Shown one piece after another: positions 17,105 to 25,874 of a stretch of DNA of 36,412 bases (position 1 is its first letter; every line of letters begins with the position of its first letter). Where the stretch lies: positions 1 through 36,412 of the forward strand of contig JAIPDD010000008.1 in assembly GCA_021737875.1 (NCBI GenBank). Direction: 5' to 3'. The notes below the pieces were generated by a model, which worked only from the letters and a program-made list of their open reading frames with translations, did not search any database and was not told the origin of the DNA. A program made the translations under genes and the position numbers. This DNA comes from Sulfuritalea sp. GTDB taxonomy: Bacteria > Pseudomonadota > Gammaproteobacteria > Burkholderiales > Burkholderiaceae_C.

Positions 17105-20100
17105 ACGCAAGTCAACACCCCGGCGGCGCTTTCCGCCTTGCTACTGGCGGGCGCATCGACCGAAGCCAAAAAGTGCGCTTTACCTTGGACGGAAAAACCA
17201 TTGAAGGGTTTGCAGGCGACACCGCAGCGTCAGCCCTCATCGCCCACGGCCAACACCTGGTGGCGCGCTCTTTCAAGTACCACCGCCCCCGTGGATTCAT
17301 GGGCGCAGGCGTTGAAGAAACCAATGCCCTGCTGACTGTTGGCCAAGACGGAACGCGCGAACCCAATATTGCTGCAACAGTGCTCGAAATAGAGCCAGGC
17401 CTTACCACCCAAACCCAAAATGCATGGCCGTCGGTGCGCTTTGATCTGATGGCGATCAACTCGGTCTTGTCGCCTTTTTTTGTGGCGGGCTTTTACTACA
17501 AGACATTCATGGGGCCAACCCGTGGTGCATGGATGCTTTATGAGCACTTCATTCGCAAAGCAGCTGGCTTAGGCGCCTCGGCCATTGATGCCGATGTCAA
17601 CCGCTATGACTGGCACAACGATTACACCGACGTCCTTGTCATTGGCTCGGGAGCCGCTGGTCTCAGTGCCGCCCTCAACGCAGCCCGCGCAGGGGCCGAT
17701 GTCATGCTTGTTGAGCAAGATTTCGAAATGGGTGGTGACTTGCTCAACCACAACGTTGACAGTGCGCAAGCAAAGTGGCTCAAGCAAACACTGCAAGACA
17801 TTGATGCCACTGGCAAAGTCAAACGGTTCACCCGTGCCACCGCGTTTGGCGTGTACGACGGCAATACTGTTGGCGTCATCGAGCGCTCTGCCCCTGGTGT
17901 GACCGATCCCGCCTTTGGCGTTCCGCGCCAACGCATGCGCACCGTTCGGGCTGCAGCCATCGTGATGGCGTGTGGTGCGATTGAGCGCCCGTTGGTGTTT
18001 GCTGGCAATGACAAACCCGGCGTCATGCTAGCCAGCGCGGTGTCTTCTTATGTCAACCGCTATGCCGTTGCCCCCGGAAAGAACGCGCTGTTTTGTGTCA
18101 ATAACGATGCCGCTTACCTTGGGGCCTTTGCCTTGGCGCGCAGTGGTGCAAGCGTTCACGTGGCAGACCTTCGGGCGTCGGTCCCTGAAGATCTGACCAG
18201 TCAAGCGCAGCAGTTGGGTATCACCCTTCACACCAGCACAGCGGTGACAGAGGTTCAAGGAGGCTTGCATGCCAAGTCATGCACCTTATCGCACTACGAC
18301 GCGACCAACGCAACAGTTCAAAGTGAAAAGTGCCGTTTAGCGATTGATCTGGTCGCGATGTCGGGCGGATGGACGCCCACGGTGCACCTGAGCTCCCACC
18401 GCAACGTCAAACCCATTTACCGCACGGATATCGCTTGCTTTGTCCCTGGCGCTTTTGATCGCGCCCAATTCGGCGCGGGCTCGATGGTGGGTGAACAAAC
18501 ATGGCGTGGTGCGATTGCATCGGGATGGCTTGCCGGTGCGCAAGCCGCTGGTTTTTTGGGACGCCAAGCCGCTGGGCCAGCCCCTGTGATGGACGACGCC
18601 ACCTCCATGGCGTTTGTTCCTGCGGGACCTTTGCGCGACGCCCAGTCCAAAGGCAAAGCCTTTATTGATTTTCAAAACGATGTCACCGTCTCCGATATCG
18701 AATTGGCGCACCGCGAAGGCTACCAATCGGTAGAGCACCTCAAGCGCTACACCACCTCGGGCATGGGAACCGACCAAGGCAAGACGTCGAACTTGAATGC
18801 CTTGACCCTGATGGCCGCCCAACGTGAAATGGATATTTCTGCGGTCGGTACAACCACATTTCGCCCGCCCTACACCCCGGCGTCCTTGGGCGCTTTGGCT
18901 GGCCGCAATATTGGCCCCCACTTCCAACCGGAGCGGCGAACGTCCATGCACGACTGGCATCTTGCGCATGGCGGCGTCAAGATGGAAGCGGGCTTGTGGC
19001 TGCGCCCCCTGTGGTACAGCACCCACGGCGCAACCTTGTCCGAGGCCTACAAAGTGGAGATGGACTTTGTGCGTGAAAAGGCAGGCATCGCTGACACCTC
19101 CACTTTGGGGAAAATTGATGTTCAAGGCCCCGATGCTGCAGAGTTTTTAGACCGCGTGTATGTCAATGGCTTCTCCAAACTTGCCGTTGGCAAAGCCCGC
19201 TATGGATTCATGTTGCGTGAAGACGGCATCGTGCTAGACGATGGAACAACCAGTCGCATCAGCCCGACCCAGTTCTTTATGACCACCACCACCGCACAAG
19301 CTGCTCGGGTGATGAGCCATTTGGAATTTTTATTGCAAGTCGTTTGGCCCGAGTTGCGGGTTACCGTGGCTTCGGTCTCCGACCAATGGGCTGCCATGAG
19401 TGTGGCAGGTCCCGAAGTGCGCAAGGTCTTAGAAGCGGCATTCCCCAACGTAGATTTCAGTACCGACGTTTTCCCCCATATGGGTGTGCTCGACACGGTT
19501 GGAACCGGCGCGTTGGCTGGTGTGCCTTTGCGCATTTTGCGTTTGACTTTTTCTGGCGAATTGGCCTACGAAGTTTTCACACCCACCCACCTGGGTTACC
19601 GCGTTTGGGAACACTTGCTTGCAAGTGGCAAACCATGGCAACTGCGCCCCTACGGCCTGGAGGCTTTGGGTTCTTTGCGGATTGAAAAAGGCCACGTGGT
19701 GGGCTCGGAAATGGATGGACGCACCACCTTGGATGACCTGGGTATGGGCAAGATGGCCAGCAAACTCAAACCCTTTTGGGGCGGGGCGCTGCGCCAAAGC
19801 GAAAACTTGCAGCGCACCAACCGGCCAACCCTGGTGGGACTGGAGGCCATTGGCAAAGACGATGCGCCGTCCAACGGTGCGATTTTGTTCTTTGCCGATG
19901 ACACGGTCCAAGGCCACGGCCGCGGTCATATCACCTCCACCACCTTTAGCAAATCCATGGGAAAAGCCATTGGCTTAGGCCTGCTAGAGGGTGGCACGGC
20001 CCATGTTGGCAAAGAAATTATTGCTGCCTCTCCCACGCAAGGACGCCAGTACCGACTGCGGGTGGTAGACCCTTGCTTCCTCGATGCAGAAGGAGTGCGT

Positions 20101-20112
20101 TACCGTGCTTGA
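17101..20112 (+). CDS. soxA: Sarcosine oxidase alpha subunit
   Basis: A 1003-residue alpha subunit. Order of domains: an N-terminal ferredoxin-like domain (VRFTLDGKTIEGFAGDTAASAL...ARSFKYHRPRG), which has no cysteine cluster and so should bind no Fe-S, as in known SoxA; a Rossmann domain from about 177 (DVLVIGSGAAGLSAALNAARAGADVMLVEQ) that binds NAD; and a C-terminal GcvT folate domain (from about 600, with FSGELAYEVFTPTHLGYRVWEHLL). The last domain transfers the sarcosine methyl carbon to THF as 5,10-methylene-THF. Length is normal. Overlaps of 4 bases with soxD and 8 with soxG tie the subunits together. Confidence 0.96.
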   Translation: MNASQHPGGAFRLATGGRIDRSQKVRFTLDGKTIEGFAGDTAASALIAHGQHLVARSFKYHRPRGFMGAGVEETNALLTVGQDGTREPNIAATVLEIEPGLTTQTQNAWPSVRFDLMAINSVLSPFFVAGFYYKTFMGPTRGAWMLYEHFIRKAAGLGASAIDADVNRYDWHNDYTDVLVIGSGAAGLSAALNAARAGADVMLVEQDFEMGGDLLNHNVDSAQAKWLKQTLQDIDATGKVKRFTRATAFGVYDGNTVGVIERSAPGVTDPAFGVPRQRMRTVRAAAIVMACGAIERPLVFAGNDKPGVMLASAVSSYVNRYAVAPGKNALFCVNNDAAYLGAFALARSGASVHVADLRASVPEDLTSQAQQLGITLHTSTAVTEVQGGLHAKSCTLSHYDATNATVQSEKCRLAIDLVAMSGGWTPTVHLSSHRNVKPIYRTDIACFVPGAFDRAQFGAGSMVGEQTWRGAIASGWLAGAQAAGFLGRQAAGPAPVMDDATSMAFVPAGPLRDAQSKGKAFIDFQNDVTVSDIELAHREGYQSVEHLKRYTTSGMGTDQGKTSNLNALTLMAAQREMDISAVGTTTFRPPYTPASLGALAGRNIGPHFQPERRTSMHDWHLAHGGVKMEAGLWLRPLWYSTHGATLSEAYKVEMDFVREKAGIADTSTLGKIDVQGPDAAEFLDRVYVNGFSKLAVGKARYGFMLREDGIVLDDGTTSRISPTQFFMTTTTAQAARVMSHLEFLLQVVWPELRVTVASVSDQWAAMSVAGPEVRKVLEAAFPNVDFSTDVFPHMGVLDTVGTGALAGVPLRILRLTFSGELAYEVFTPTHLGYRVWEHLLASGKPWQLRPYGLEALGSLRIEKGHVVGSEMDGRTTLDDLGMGKMASKLKPFWGGALRQSENLQRTNRPTLVGLEAIGKDDAPSNGAILFFADDTVQGHGRGHITSTTFSKSMGKAIGLGLLEGGTAHVGKEIIAASPTQGRQYRLRVVDPCFLDAEGVRYRA

Positions 20113-20707
20113 TTCAACTTTCCTACGCAGCCCCTTTACCGGGCACAATGCCGTTTCGCAGCCTGACAAGCAAGGTTTGGTTCAAGTGCATCTCCAGGCC
20201 CACGTCTTACCCAGCGTGACCCTCATCAGCACGTGGGTGCGTGGAGAAGCCAAGCTCGCGTCGACACTCAAGCAAGCATTGCAAGTGGCCATTCCACAGA
20301 GCACAGGAAAAACAGTGTCCTGTTCTCTTGGCTTATTGATGCGCACTGGGCCGCAAGAACTCATGCTCATTGGAACAAGGGATGAAGACATCCAAACGGC
20401 CTTGCGCGCGCATATAGTCGCCGACGTCGGTTCAGTCACCGATTTGAGCCAAGCGCGGTGCCGCATCCATGTCAGCGGAGCCAAGGCACAAGAAGCTTTG
20501 GGCAAGCTCTTCGCCCTGGACTTTCGCCAAGCTGCGTTTGCCTTGAATGACATCGCGCTGACGGGCCACCACCATGTGCCCTGCACGGTCCACCGCTTGG
20601 GGGATCAGTCGTTTGATCTCTATGTTTTCAGCACCTACGCCTTTGGGCAATTGGAGTCGCTTATCGATGCGTCGCGCGAATTTGGAGTCGATTTAAGTCT
20701 AAATTAA
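20105..20707 (+). CDS. soxG: Sarcosine oxidase gamma subunit
   Basis: 200 residues from a GTG at 20105, seven codons inside the tracked ORF. AAGGAG at 20090-20095 lies nine bases before this GTG, which decides the start and leaves an 8-base overlap with soxA. The gamma subunit is a GcvT-like small fold that stabilises the tetramer. Visible blocks are STWVRGEAKLASTLKQALQ, DLSQARCRIHVSGAKAQEALGKLFALDF and TVHRLGDQSFDLYVFSTYAFGQLESLID. Gamma is the least conserved subunit, but its position after soxA is canonical. Last gene of the methyl-amine block. Confidence 0.92.
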   Translation: MLDSTFLRSPFTGHNAVSQPDKQGLVQVHLQAHVLPSVTLISTWVRGEAKLASTLKQALQVAIPQSTGKTVSCSLGLLMRTGPQELMLIGTRDEDIQTALRAHIVADVGSVTDLSQARCRIHVSGAKAQEALGKLFALDFRQAAFALNDIALTGHHHVPCTVHRLGDQSFDLYVFSTYAFGQLESLIDASREFGVDLSLN

Positions 20708-20738
20708 GACAGCCAACGCATCCCTCTGATTCCCTTTA

Positions 20739-20764
20739 AGATAGCGAACAGTTTCACGCTATCT
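20739..20764. promoter_or_regulatory. Perfect 8-bp inverted repeat before the efflux genes
   Basis: AGATAGCG (20739-20746) and CGCTATCT (20757-20764) flank a 10-base spacer, in the 66-base gap between soxG and the RND adaptor. No T-run follows on either strand, so it is a poor terminator and a better candidate repressor site or 5' UTR stem. It ends nine bases before the adaptor ATG, where it could also hide the ribosome-binding site. Confidence 0.5.
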
Positions 20765-20800
20765 AAAGCAAATATGACAATATCGTTGGTTTCACGCTAT
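20751..20800 (+). repeat. 12-bp direct repeat around the RND adaptor start
   Basis: GTTTCACGCTAT occurs at 20751-20762 and again at 20789-20800, a spacing of 38 bases. The first copy overlaps the right arm of the inverted repeat and the second lies inside the first codons of the adaptor gene. Confidence 0.6.
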
Positions 20801-22009
20801 GTTCTGGGTGCTGTCGTCACACTCAGCCTCGTTGCATGTTCGGATAAAAAAGACGCTGAAAAAGCCGCGTCAGTTTCCGCACCTGCGCCCAGCGCGTCAA
20901 GTGCTTCTGCACCCGCTCCCACGCCAGCCGCCTCAGGCGCTTCCGCTGCTGCCCCACCGGGCCCGCCCGTAAGCGTTACCACGGTCAAAGCCGAACTGCG
21001 CGACATGGCTGTCGTATTGAAAGCCACTGGCACGGTGATGCCCTTAACCAGCGTTGATGTCAAAGCCCAGGCCAGCACCTTGATCAAAACGGTGCATATC
21101 AAAGAGGGGCAGTTTGTCAAAGCGGGTGACTTGATGTTCACCTTGGATGCGCGAAGCGATGAAGCCAATGTCGCCAAAGCACGTGCCCAATTGGCCAAAG
21201 ACCAAGCCACATTGGCCGATGCCCAGCGCCAATTTAAACGTTCACAGCAACTTTTTTCTCAAAACTTCATTTCGCAAGGTGCGGTTGACACCACCCAAGC
21301 CGTTGTAGAAGCCGCCACAGCGACTGTCGCAGCGGATCAGGCTGCGATCGATGCCGCTCATGTGGCATTGTCTTATGCCCAAGTACGGGCGCCCCATTCT
21401 GGGCGGGCGGGAGCTATCAGCGTGTCATCCGGGAGCGCCGTCCAAAGCAATGCCAGTACCTTAGTGACCATCACCCAACTCGACCCCATCGCCGTGGGGT
21501 TTAGCCTGCCGCAGCGCAACTTGGTCGATGCGATCGCAGCGCTCAAAGATGGAGGCGCTAGCGTGACTGCCACATTGGCCGATAACGGCGGCAGCTTCAA
21601 GGGCAAACTGAAATTCGTGGATAACACCGTGGACGCGGCCTCAGGCGCCGTCAAGGCCAAAGCCGTTTTCGCTAATAAAGAAGAGCGCTTGTGGCCTGGT
21701 GCTTTTGTTGAAATCTCGCAAACCGTCAGCACCCTCAAAGAGGCTGTGATCGTTCCGCAAGCTGTGATCATTCAAGGCGCGCGCGGGACAATTGTGTATG
21801 TGGTCGAAGATGGCAAGGCCGTCATGCGTCCCATCAAACAGCTCATGGGACAAAACGGCGAAGCTGCTGTCACGGGGCTCCAAGCGGGTGAAACCGTTGT
21901 CTTGGATGGCAAGCAAAATGTCCGCCCAGGCTCGGTGGTCGTCGAGCGGGCGAAAGATCCCAAGGCCAACGCTCCTGCGGGCGCGGCGTCAGGCAGCCGC
22001 GCACCATGA
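20774..22009 (+). CDS. RND efflux periplasmic adaptor (membrane fusion) lipoprotein
   Basis: A 411-residue HlyD/AcrA-type adaptor. The signal peptide ends in the lipobox LVAC (Cys22), so it should be lipid-anchored. A 40-residue Ala/Pro/Ser-rich linker (about 33-68) leads into the first barrel/lipoyl half (VDVKAQASTLIKTVHIKEGQFVKAGDLMFTLD). An alpha-hairpin rich in Ala/Gln (AKARAQLAKDQATLADAQRQFKRSQQLF) and the returning lipoyl/beta-barrel halves (YAQVRAPHSGRAGAISVSSGSAV) follow. It would link the inner-membrane pump to an outer-membrane channel. It overlaps the pump gene by four bases (ATGA). No outer-membrane factor is encoded here, so a TolC/OprM-like protein elsewhere is presumably used. 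Confidence 0.93.
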   Translation: MTISLVSRYVLGAVVTLSLVACSDKKDAEKAASVSAPAPSASSASAPAPTPAASGASAAAPPGPPVSVTTVKAELRDMAVVLKATGTVMPLTSVDVKAQASTLIKTVHIKEGQFVKAGDLMFTLDARSDEANVAKARAQLAKDQATLADAQRQFKRSQQLFSQNFISQGAVDTTQAVVEAATATVAADQAAIDAAHVALSYAQVRAPHSGRAGAISVSSGSAVQSNASTLVTITQLDPIAVGFSLPQRNLVDAIAALKDGGASVTATLADNGGSFKGKLKFVDNTVDAASGAVKAKAVFANKEERLWPGAFVEISQTVSTLKEAVIVPQAVIIQGARGTIVYVVEDGKAVMRPIKQLMGQNGEAAVTGLQAGETVVLDGKQNVRPGSVVVERAKDPKANAPAGAASGSRAP

Positions 22010-25000
22010 ATTTCTCCGAATTATTTATCCGCCGTCCGGTAATGACGGTGCTGCTCAACGTCGCGATTGTTGGAGCGGGTGTCATTGGTTTACAGAAAAT
22101 TCCGGTGGCGGCACTACCGAGCTATGACACCCCCATCATCAACGTATCGGCTTCCTTGCCCGGGGCCAACCCGGAAACCATGGCCAGTTCGGTGGCCTTG
22201 CCACTGGAAAAGCAGTTTCAAACGGTACCGGGTCTCAAAACGATTAGCTCCACCAGCACGCTGGGTAGCACTTCCCTGACCTTAGAGTTTGAAGAAGGGC
22301 GCAATATTGATGCTGCAGCGGTTGACGTTCAAGCCGCCCTTTTGCGCGCCCAACGCTCCTTGCCGCAAGACATGACTTCACCGCCAGCGTACCGCAAGGT
22401 GAACCCTGCGGATGCGCCGGTGCTTTTGATTTCCCTCACCTCTCCCTCGCTGACCCCGGCAGACCTGCAAGACTACGCAGAGCATTTAATTTCTCCCACC
22501 TTGTCTACGATTGACGGTGTGGCACAGGTCATTATTTACGGCTCTAAACGCTTCGCAGTGCGTGTGCGTGTGCAACCGGCAGCACTGGTGGCCCGCAATA
22601 TCGGCCTTGACGAAGTCAGTGCGGCGCTGCGCGCTGCCAACGTCAACACGCCCGTGGGAACCCTTGAAGGCCCCAAGCAGACGCTGGTCTTGCAAGCCAA
22701 TCGCCAACTCAAAAATGCCGCTGATTTTGCCAATCTGATTATCAGTAACAAGGGTGGCACACCCGTGCGCTTGCGCGACGTGGCCAAAGTAGAAAACAGC
22801 GTTGAGACGCTCAAAAGTTGGGCGACCTTCAATGGAGAAAACTCCATCACATTGGCCATCCAGCGCCAACCTGGTGCCAATACCGTGCGGGTGGTGGACT
22901 CCATACGTGCAGCGCTACCCGCATTGCAAAGCCAAATGCCGCAATCGATCAACCTGACGCCCATTAACGACCGCTCCCTGTCCGTTCGCGAAGCCTTGCA
23001 CGACGTGACCCTGACCTTGATGGGAACAATCGCCTTGGTGGTCTTGGTGATCTTTTTGTTTCTGCGCCGATTTGTCGCCACTGTCATTCCAACGCTTTCC
23101 TTGCCTATTTCTTTGATGGGTGCGGTGGCACTTTTGTGGGGGATGTCTTACAGCTTAGACAATATTTCGCTCCTGGGTCTCACGCTTGCGGTCGGTTTGG
23201 TGGTTGACGATGCGATTGTGGTTTTAGAAAACATCATTCGCCATGTTGAAGATGGGGAAGACCCGTTTCAGGCGGCCTTGGTGGGAGCGCGCGAAGTCGG
23301 ATTCACCATTGTTTCCATTTCAACGTCTTTGATTGCGGTTTTTATTCCTATTTTCTTCATGCCAGGCGTGATCGGCTTGTTGTTCCATGAGTTTGCAGTG
23401 GTCGTGGGTTTAGCGATTGTGGTGTCTGCTTTTGTGTCGCTGACTTTGGTCCCCATGTTGGCCAGCCGGTTCTTAAGTGATGAGGCCCATAAAAAACCAC
23501 CCGGCTCCTTGGTCCGCTTATTTGAGCGTGCATTTGACAAAACATTGGCCGCATACACGCGCGTTTTAGATTTGGCACTGAACCACCGCAAATTCATTTT
23601 GCTTGTGGCCGCGAGTACCTTTGTAGCCACCTTTTGGTTAGTCAGCGTGATTCCCAAAGGGTTTTTTCCCGAAGAGGATATCGGCCAAATTCAGGTATCC
23701 ACCGAGGCCAGCGAAGACATTTCATTTGCTGCCATGGTGCAGCTCCAAGAACGGGCCGCCGCCATTATTCGGGCGGATGCGAACGTCAAAGCGGTGAATT
23801 CGTTCAATGGCGGAACAGGTGGACAAAATTCAGGGCGCATGTTCATTACGCTGCATCCCAGCAGCGAACGCCAGCCTATCAAACAAGTGATTGAGAATTT
23901 ACGCAAGAAACTTCGGGGCGTCGCAGGGATCAATGTGTTTATGCGCCCAGTGCAAAACCTGCAACTCGGAGGACGCCAAAGTAAAGCCCAGTACCAGTAC
24001 ATTTTGCAAAGTGTGAAGGCCGATGAATTGAGCAGTTGGGCCACTAAGCTGCAAGAAAAGCTGCGTGCTGACCCCTTGTTTCGTGATGTCACCAGCGATT
24101 CACAGTTACGGGGTCTGCAAGCACAACTCAAAATTGACCGCGACATGGCCAACACCTTGGGCGTGTCCATTGATTCCATCCGCTCGGCTCTTTTCAGCGC
24201 TTTTGGTGAGCGCCAAGTGTCTACCATTTACCTGCCAACCGACAGCTACCAAGTCATCATGGAGGTCGCACCCGAGGCAAAACAGGATGAGCAGGCCTTG
24301 AATGGCATTTATGTGCGCTCTTCCTTTGGCACCTTGGTTCCCCTGTCGAGCTTTACCACGGTCGAGAGAACCGTGGGCCCGACATCTATCAACCACGTGG
24401 GCCAACTCCAAGCCGTGACTGTTTCCTTCAATCTTGCGCCGGGCACGGCTTTGGGCGATGCAACCGCGAAAATCGATGCTGCTTCTGAGGCGATTCAAAT
24501 GCCATCAAGCATCATCACCAGTTACGGAGGCGATGCGGCCGTCTTTAAAAACTCGCAAAGCAGCCAAGCGATCTTAGTCATTGCTGCCCTGGTCGTGATC
24601 TACATCCTGCTTGGGGTTTTGTATGAGAGTTACATCCACCCCATCACTATTTTAGCGGGGCTACCGTCGGCTGCCGTAGGCGCACTGGCTACGCTGATGT
24701 TGTTTGGCCAAGACTTGACCTTGATCGCCACCATTGGCATTGTGTTGCTCATCGGCATTGTGAAGAAGAACGCCATCATGATGATTGACTTTGCACTCGA
24801 GGCGCAGCGTCACCGTGGAATGACGCCCGCGCAAGCGATTCGTGAGGCTTGCATCCTTCGGTTTCGACCCATCATGATGACCACACTCGCCGCCTTGGTA
24901 GGAGCATTACCCATTGCGATGGGCATTGGTGCAGGTGCAGAGCTGCGCCAACCCTTGGGACTGGCGGTTGTGGGTGGTTTGGTTTTTTCTCAGGCGATCA

Positions 25001-25089
25001 CGCTATTTATCACGCCTGTTTTATATTTGGCACTCGACCGCTTGAGTGGCTCCGGGCCCATAGTGAACCCTGAGGTCGATTTTTCCTAG
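22006..25089 (+). CDS. RND multidrug efflux pump, MdtB/MdtC-like (HAE1 family)
   Basis: A 1027-residue proton-driven inner-membrane pump with 12 expected membrane helices in two repeats. The N-terminus FSELFIRRPVMTVLLNVAIVGAGVIGLQKIPVAALP, SASLPGANPETMASSVALPLE and the YRKVNPADAP block resemble MdtC/MuxC more than AcrB. The proton-relay aspartates lie in GLVVDDAIVVLENI at about 395-408, and the second-repeat lysine in GIVKKNAIMMIDFALEAQRHRGMTP. Length is normal. MdtB and MdtC normally work as a heteromer, but only one pump gene is present, so it probably forms a homotrimer with the preceding adaptor. Substrates cannot be predicted. Confidence 0.95.
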   Translation: MNFSELFIRRPVMTVLLNVAIVGAGVIGLQKIPVAALPSYDTPIINVSASLPGANPETMASSVALPLEKQFQTVPGLKTISSTSTLGSTSLTLEFEEGRNIDAAAVDVQAALLRAQRSLPQDMTSPPAYRKVNPADAPVLLISLTSPSLTPADLQDYAEHLISPTLSTIDGVAQVIIYGSKRFAVRVRVQPAALVARNIGLDEVSAALRAANVNTPVGTLEGPKQTLVLQANRQLKNAADFANLIISNKGGTPVRLRDVAKVENSVETLKSWATFNGENSITLAIQRQPGANTVRVVDSIRAALPALQSQMPQSINLTPINDRSLSVREALHDVTLTLMGTIALVVLVIFLFLRRFVATVIPTLSLPISLMGAVALLWGMSYSLDNISLLGLTLAVGLVVDDAIVVLENIIRHVEDGEDPFQAALVGAREVGFTIVSISTSLIAVFIPIFFMPGVIGLLFHEFAVVVGLAIVVSAFVSLTLVPMLASRFLSDEAHKKPPGSLVRLFERAFDKTLAAYTRVLDLALNHRKFILLVAASTFVATFWLVSVIPKGFFPEEDIGQIQVSTEASEDISFAAMVQLQERAAAIIRADANVKAVNSFNGGTGGQNSGRMFITLHPSSERQPIKQVIENLRKKLRGVAGINVFMRPVQNLQLGGRQSKAQYQYILQSVKADELSSWATKLQEKLRADPLFRDVTSDSQLRGLQAQLKIDRDMANTLGVSIDSIRSALFSAFGERQVSTIYLPTDSYQVIMEVAPEAKQDEQALNGIYVRSSFGTLVPLSSFTTVERTVGPTSINHVGQLQAVTVSFNLAPGTALGDATAKIDAASEAIQMPSSIITSYGGDAAVFKNSQSSQAILVIAALVVIYILLGVLYESYIHPITILAGLPSAAVGALATLMLFGQDLTLIATIGIVLLIGIVKKNAIMMIDFALEAQRHRGMTPAQAIREACILRFRPIMMTTLAALVGALPIAMGIGAGAELRQPLGLAVVGGLVFSQAITLFITPVLYLALDRLSGSGPIVNPEVDFS

Positions 25090-25098
25090 GCCAGGCGC

Positions 25099-25743
25099 CT
25101 ATTGCCAATGGCGATGTCCGCCGCCATGACCAAAGCGGACTGAAGGGCCGAACGGGAAAAGCACAGGCGGGTAATACGGTTGGAAAGACGGCTGGTAATG
25201 GAGCCTGCGCTGTACTGGAACGGTGATGTAAGTCACTGTGGGCTGTACGACAGTTGTTGTGACCTGGGGAGGGGGCAAACTACCAATCGGGGCGATCTGT
25301 AGCGCAATCGTGGGGCCTGGATCGTTGGGCGTTTGTACAGAATACTGCTTGCCCGCATATTCGTACACCACATTGAAAGCCACCGTTTTATTTTCATAAA
25401 AATTCTGTACTGTGCAGCGTTGCACATTTTCAATGCGAACGGCTGGATTTCCTTCTAGTCGGTCTCCCAATACAGCGCCACCTATGGCACCAATCGCGGT
25501 GGCAGCCGAACGCCCTGCCCCTTGACCGGCTGCATTGCCAAGAACGCCGCCAGCGATGGCACCGATCAAGGCACCCGCGCCGCTATTGGGTTGCTGAAAG
25601 CCGACTTGCTCTGTTGTGCATACTTGCCTAGGAACTGCCACCTGTTGTACTACAGGGGTGGATGCAATCACACGTCCAAGCTCTTGCGCCCCAATACCGC
25701 AAGCGCTTACGGCTGCCAAAAAGAGAAACGACCATTGCTTCAT
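25099..25743 (-). CDS. Glycine-zipper (17 kDa surface antigen-like) envelope protein
   Basis: 214 residues from the ATG at 25741-25743, chosen over the tracked start because GGAGG lies about seven bases upstream and a signal peptide begins there (MKQWSFLFLAAVSACGIGAQ). VSAC could be a lipobox; otherwise signal peptidase I could cut at GIGA. A glycine-zipper segment at about 55-95 (GALIGAIAGGVLGNAAGQGAGRSAATAIGAIGGAVLG) suggests membrane-inserted helices, as in the Rickettsia 17 kDa antigen family. The tail is rich in Pro, Tyr and His (FQPYYPPVLFPFGPSVRFGHGGGHRHWQ). It is likely an outer-membrane or periplasmic structural protein. It converges on the efflux pump gene. Confidence 0.85.
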   Translation of the reverse strand: MKQWSFLFLAAVSACGIGAQELGRVIASTPVVQQVAVPRQVCTTEQVGFQQPNSGAGALIGAIAGGVLGNAAGQGAGRSAATAIGAIGGAVLGDRLEGNPAVRIENVQRCTVQNFYENKTVAFNVVYEYAGKQYSVQTPNDPGPTIALQIAPIGSLPPPQVTTTVVQPTVTYITVPVQRRLHYQPSFQPYYPPVLFPFGPSVRFGHGGGHRHWQ

Positions 25744-25874
25744 AGGAAACCTCCAAAGAGTTAGCGCCTTAACGCAAGCAAGTCGGGAATTGTTGACACA
25801 GTCGTCGAACTTTACGCAAAGGCAACATCCAAGCGCAACGAAAAAGACGCCAGCATCCATGGATAATCCATGCC

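Noticed and set aside
17101-17450. Fe-S cluster in the SoxA N-terminal ferredoxin-like domain
   Set aside because: The domain has the fold pattern but no cysteine cluster, as expected for sarcosine oxidase alpha subunits.
18337-19125. 262-aa minus-strand ORF inside soxA
   Set aside because: Antisense shadow of a well-supported 1003-aa soxA; the translation has no recognisable domain.
20739-20764. Intrinsic terminator after soxG
   Set aside because: The stem is perfect but no T-run follows on either strand.
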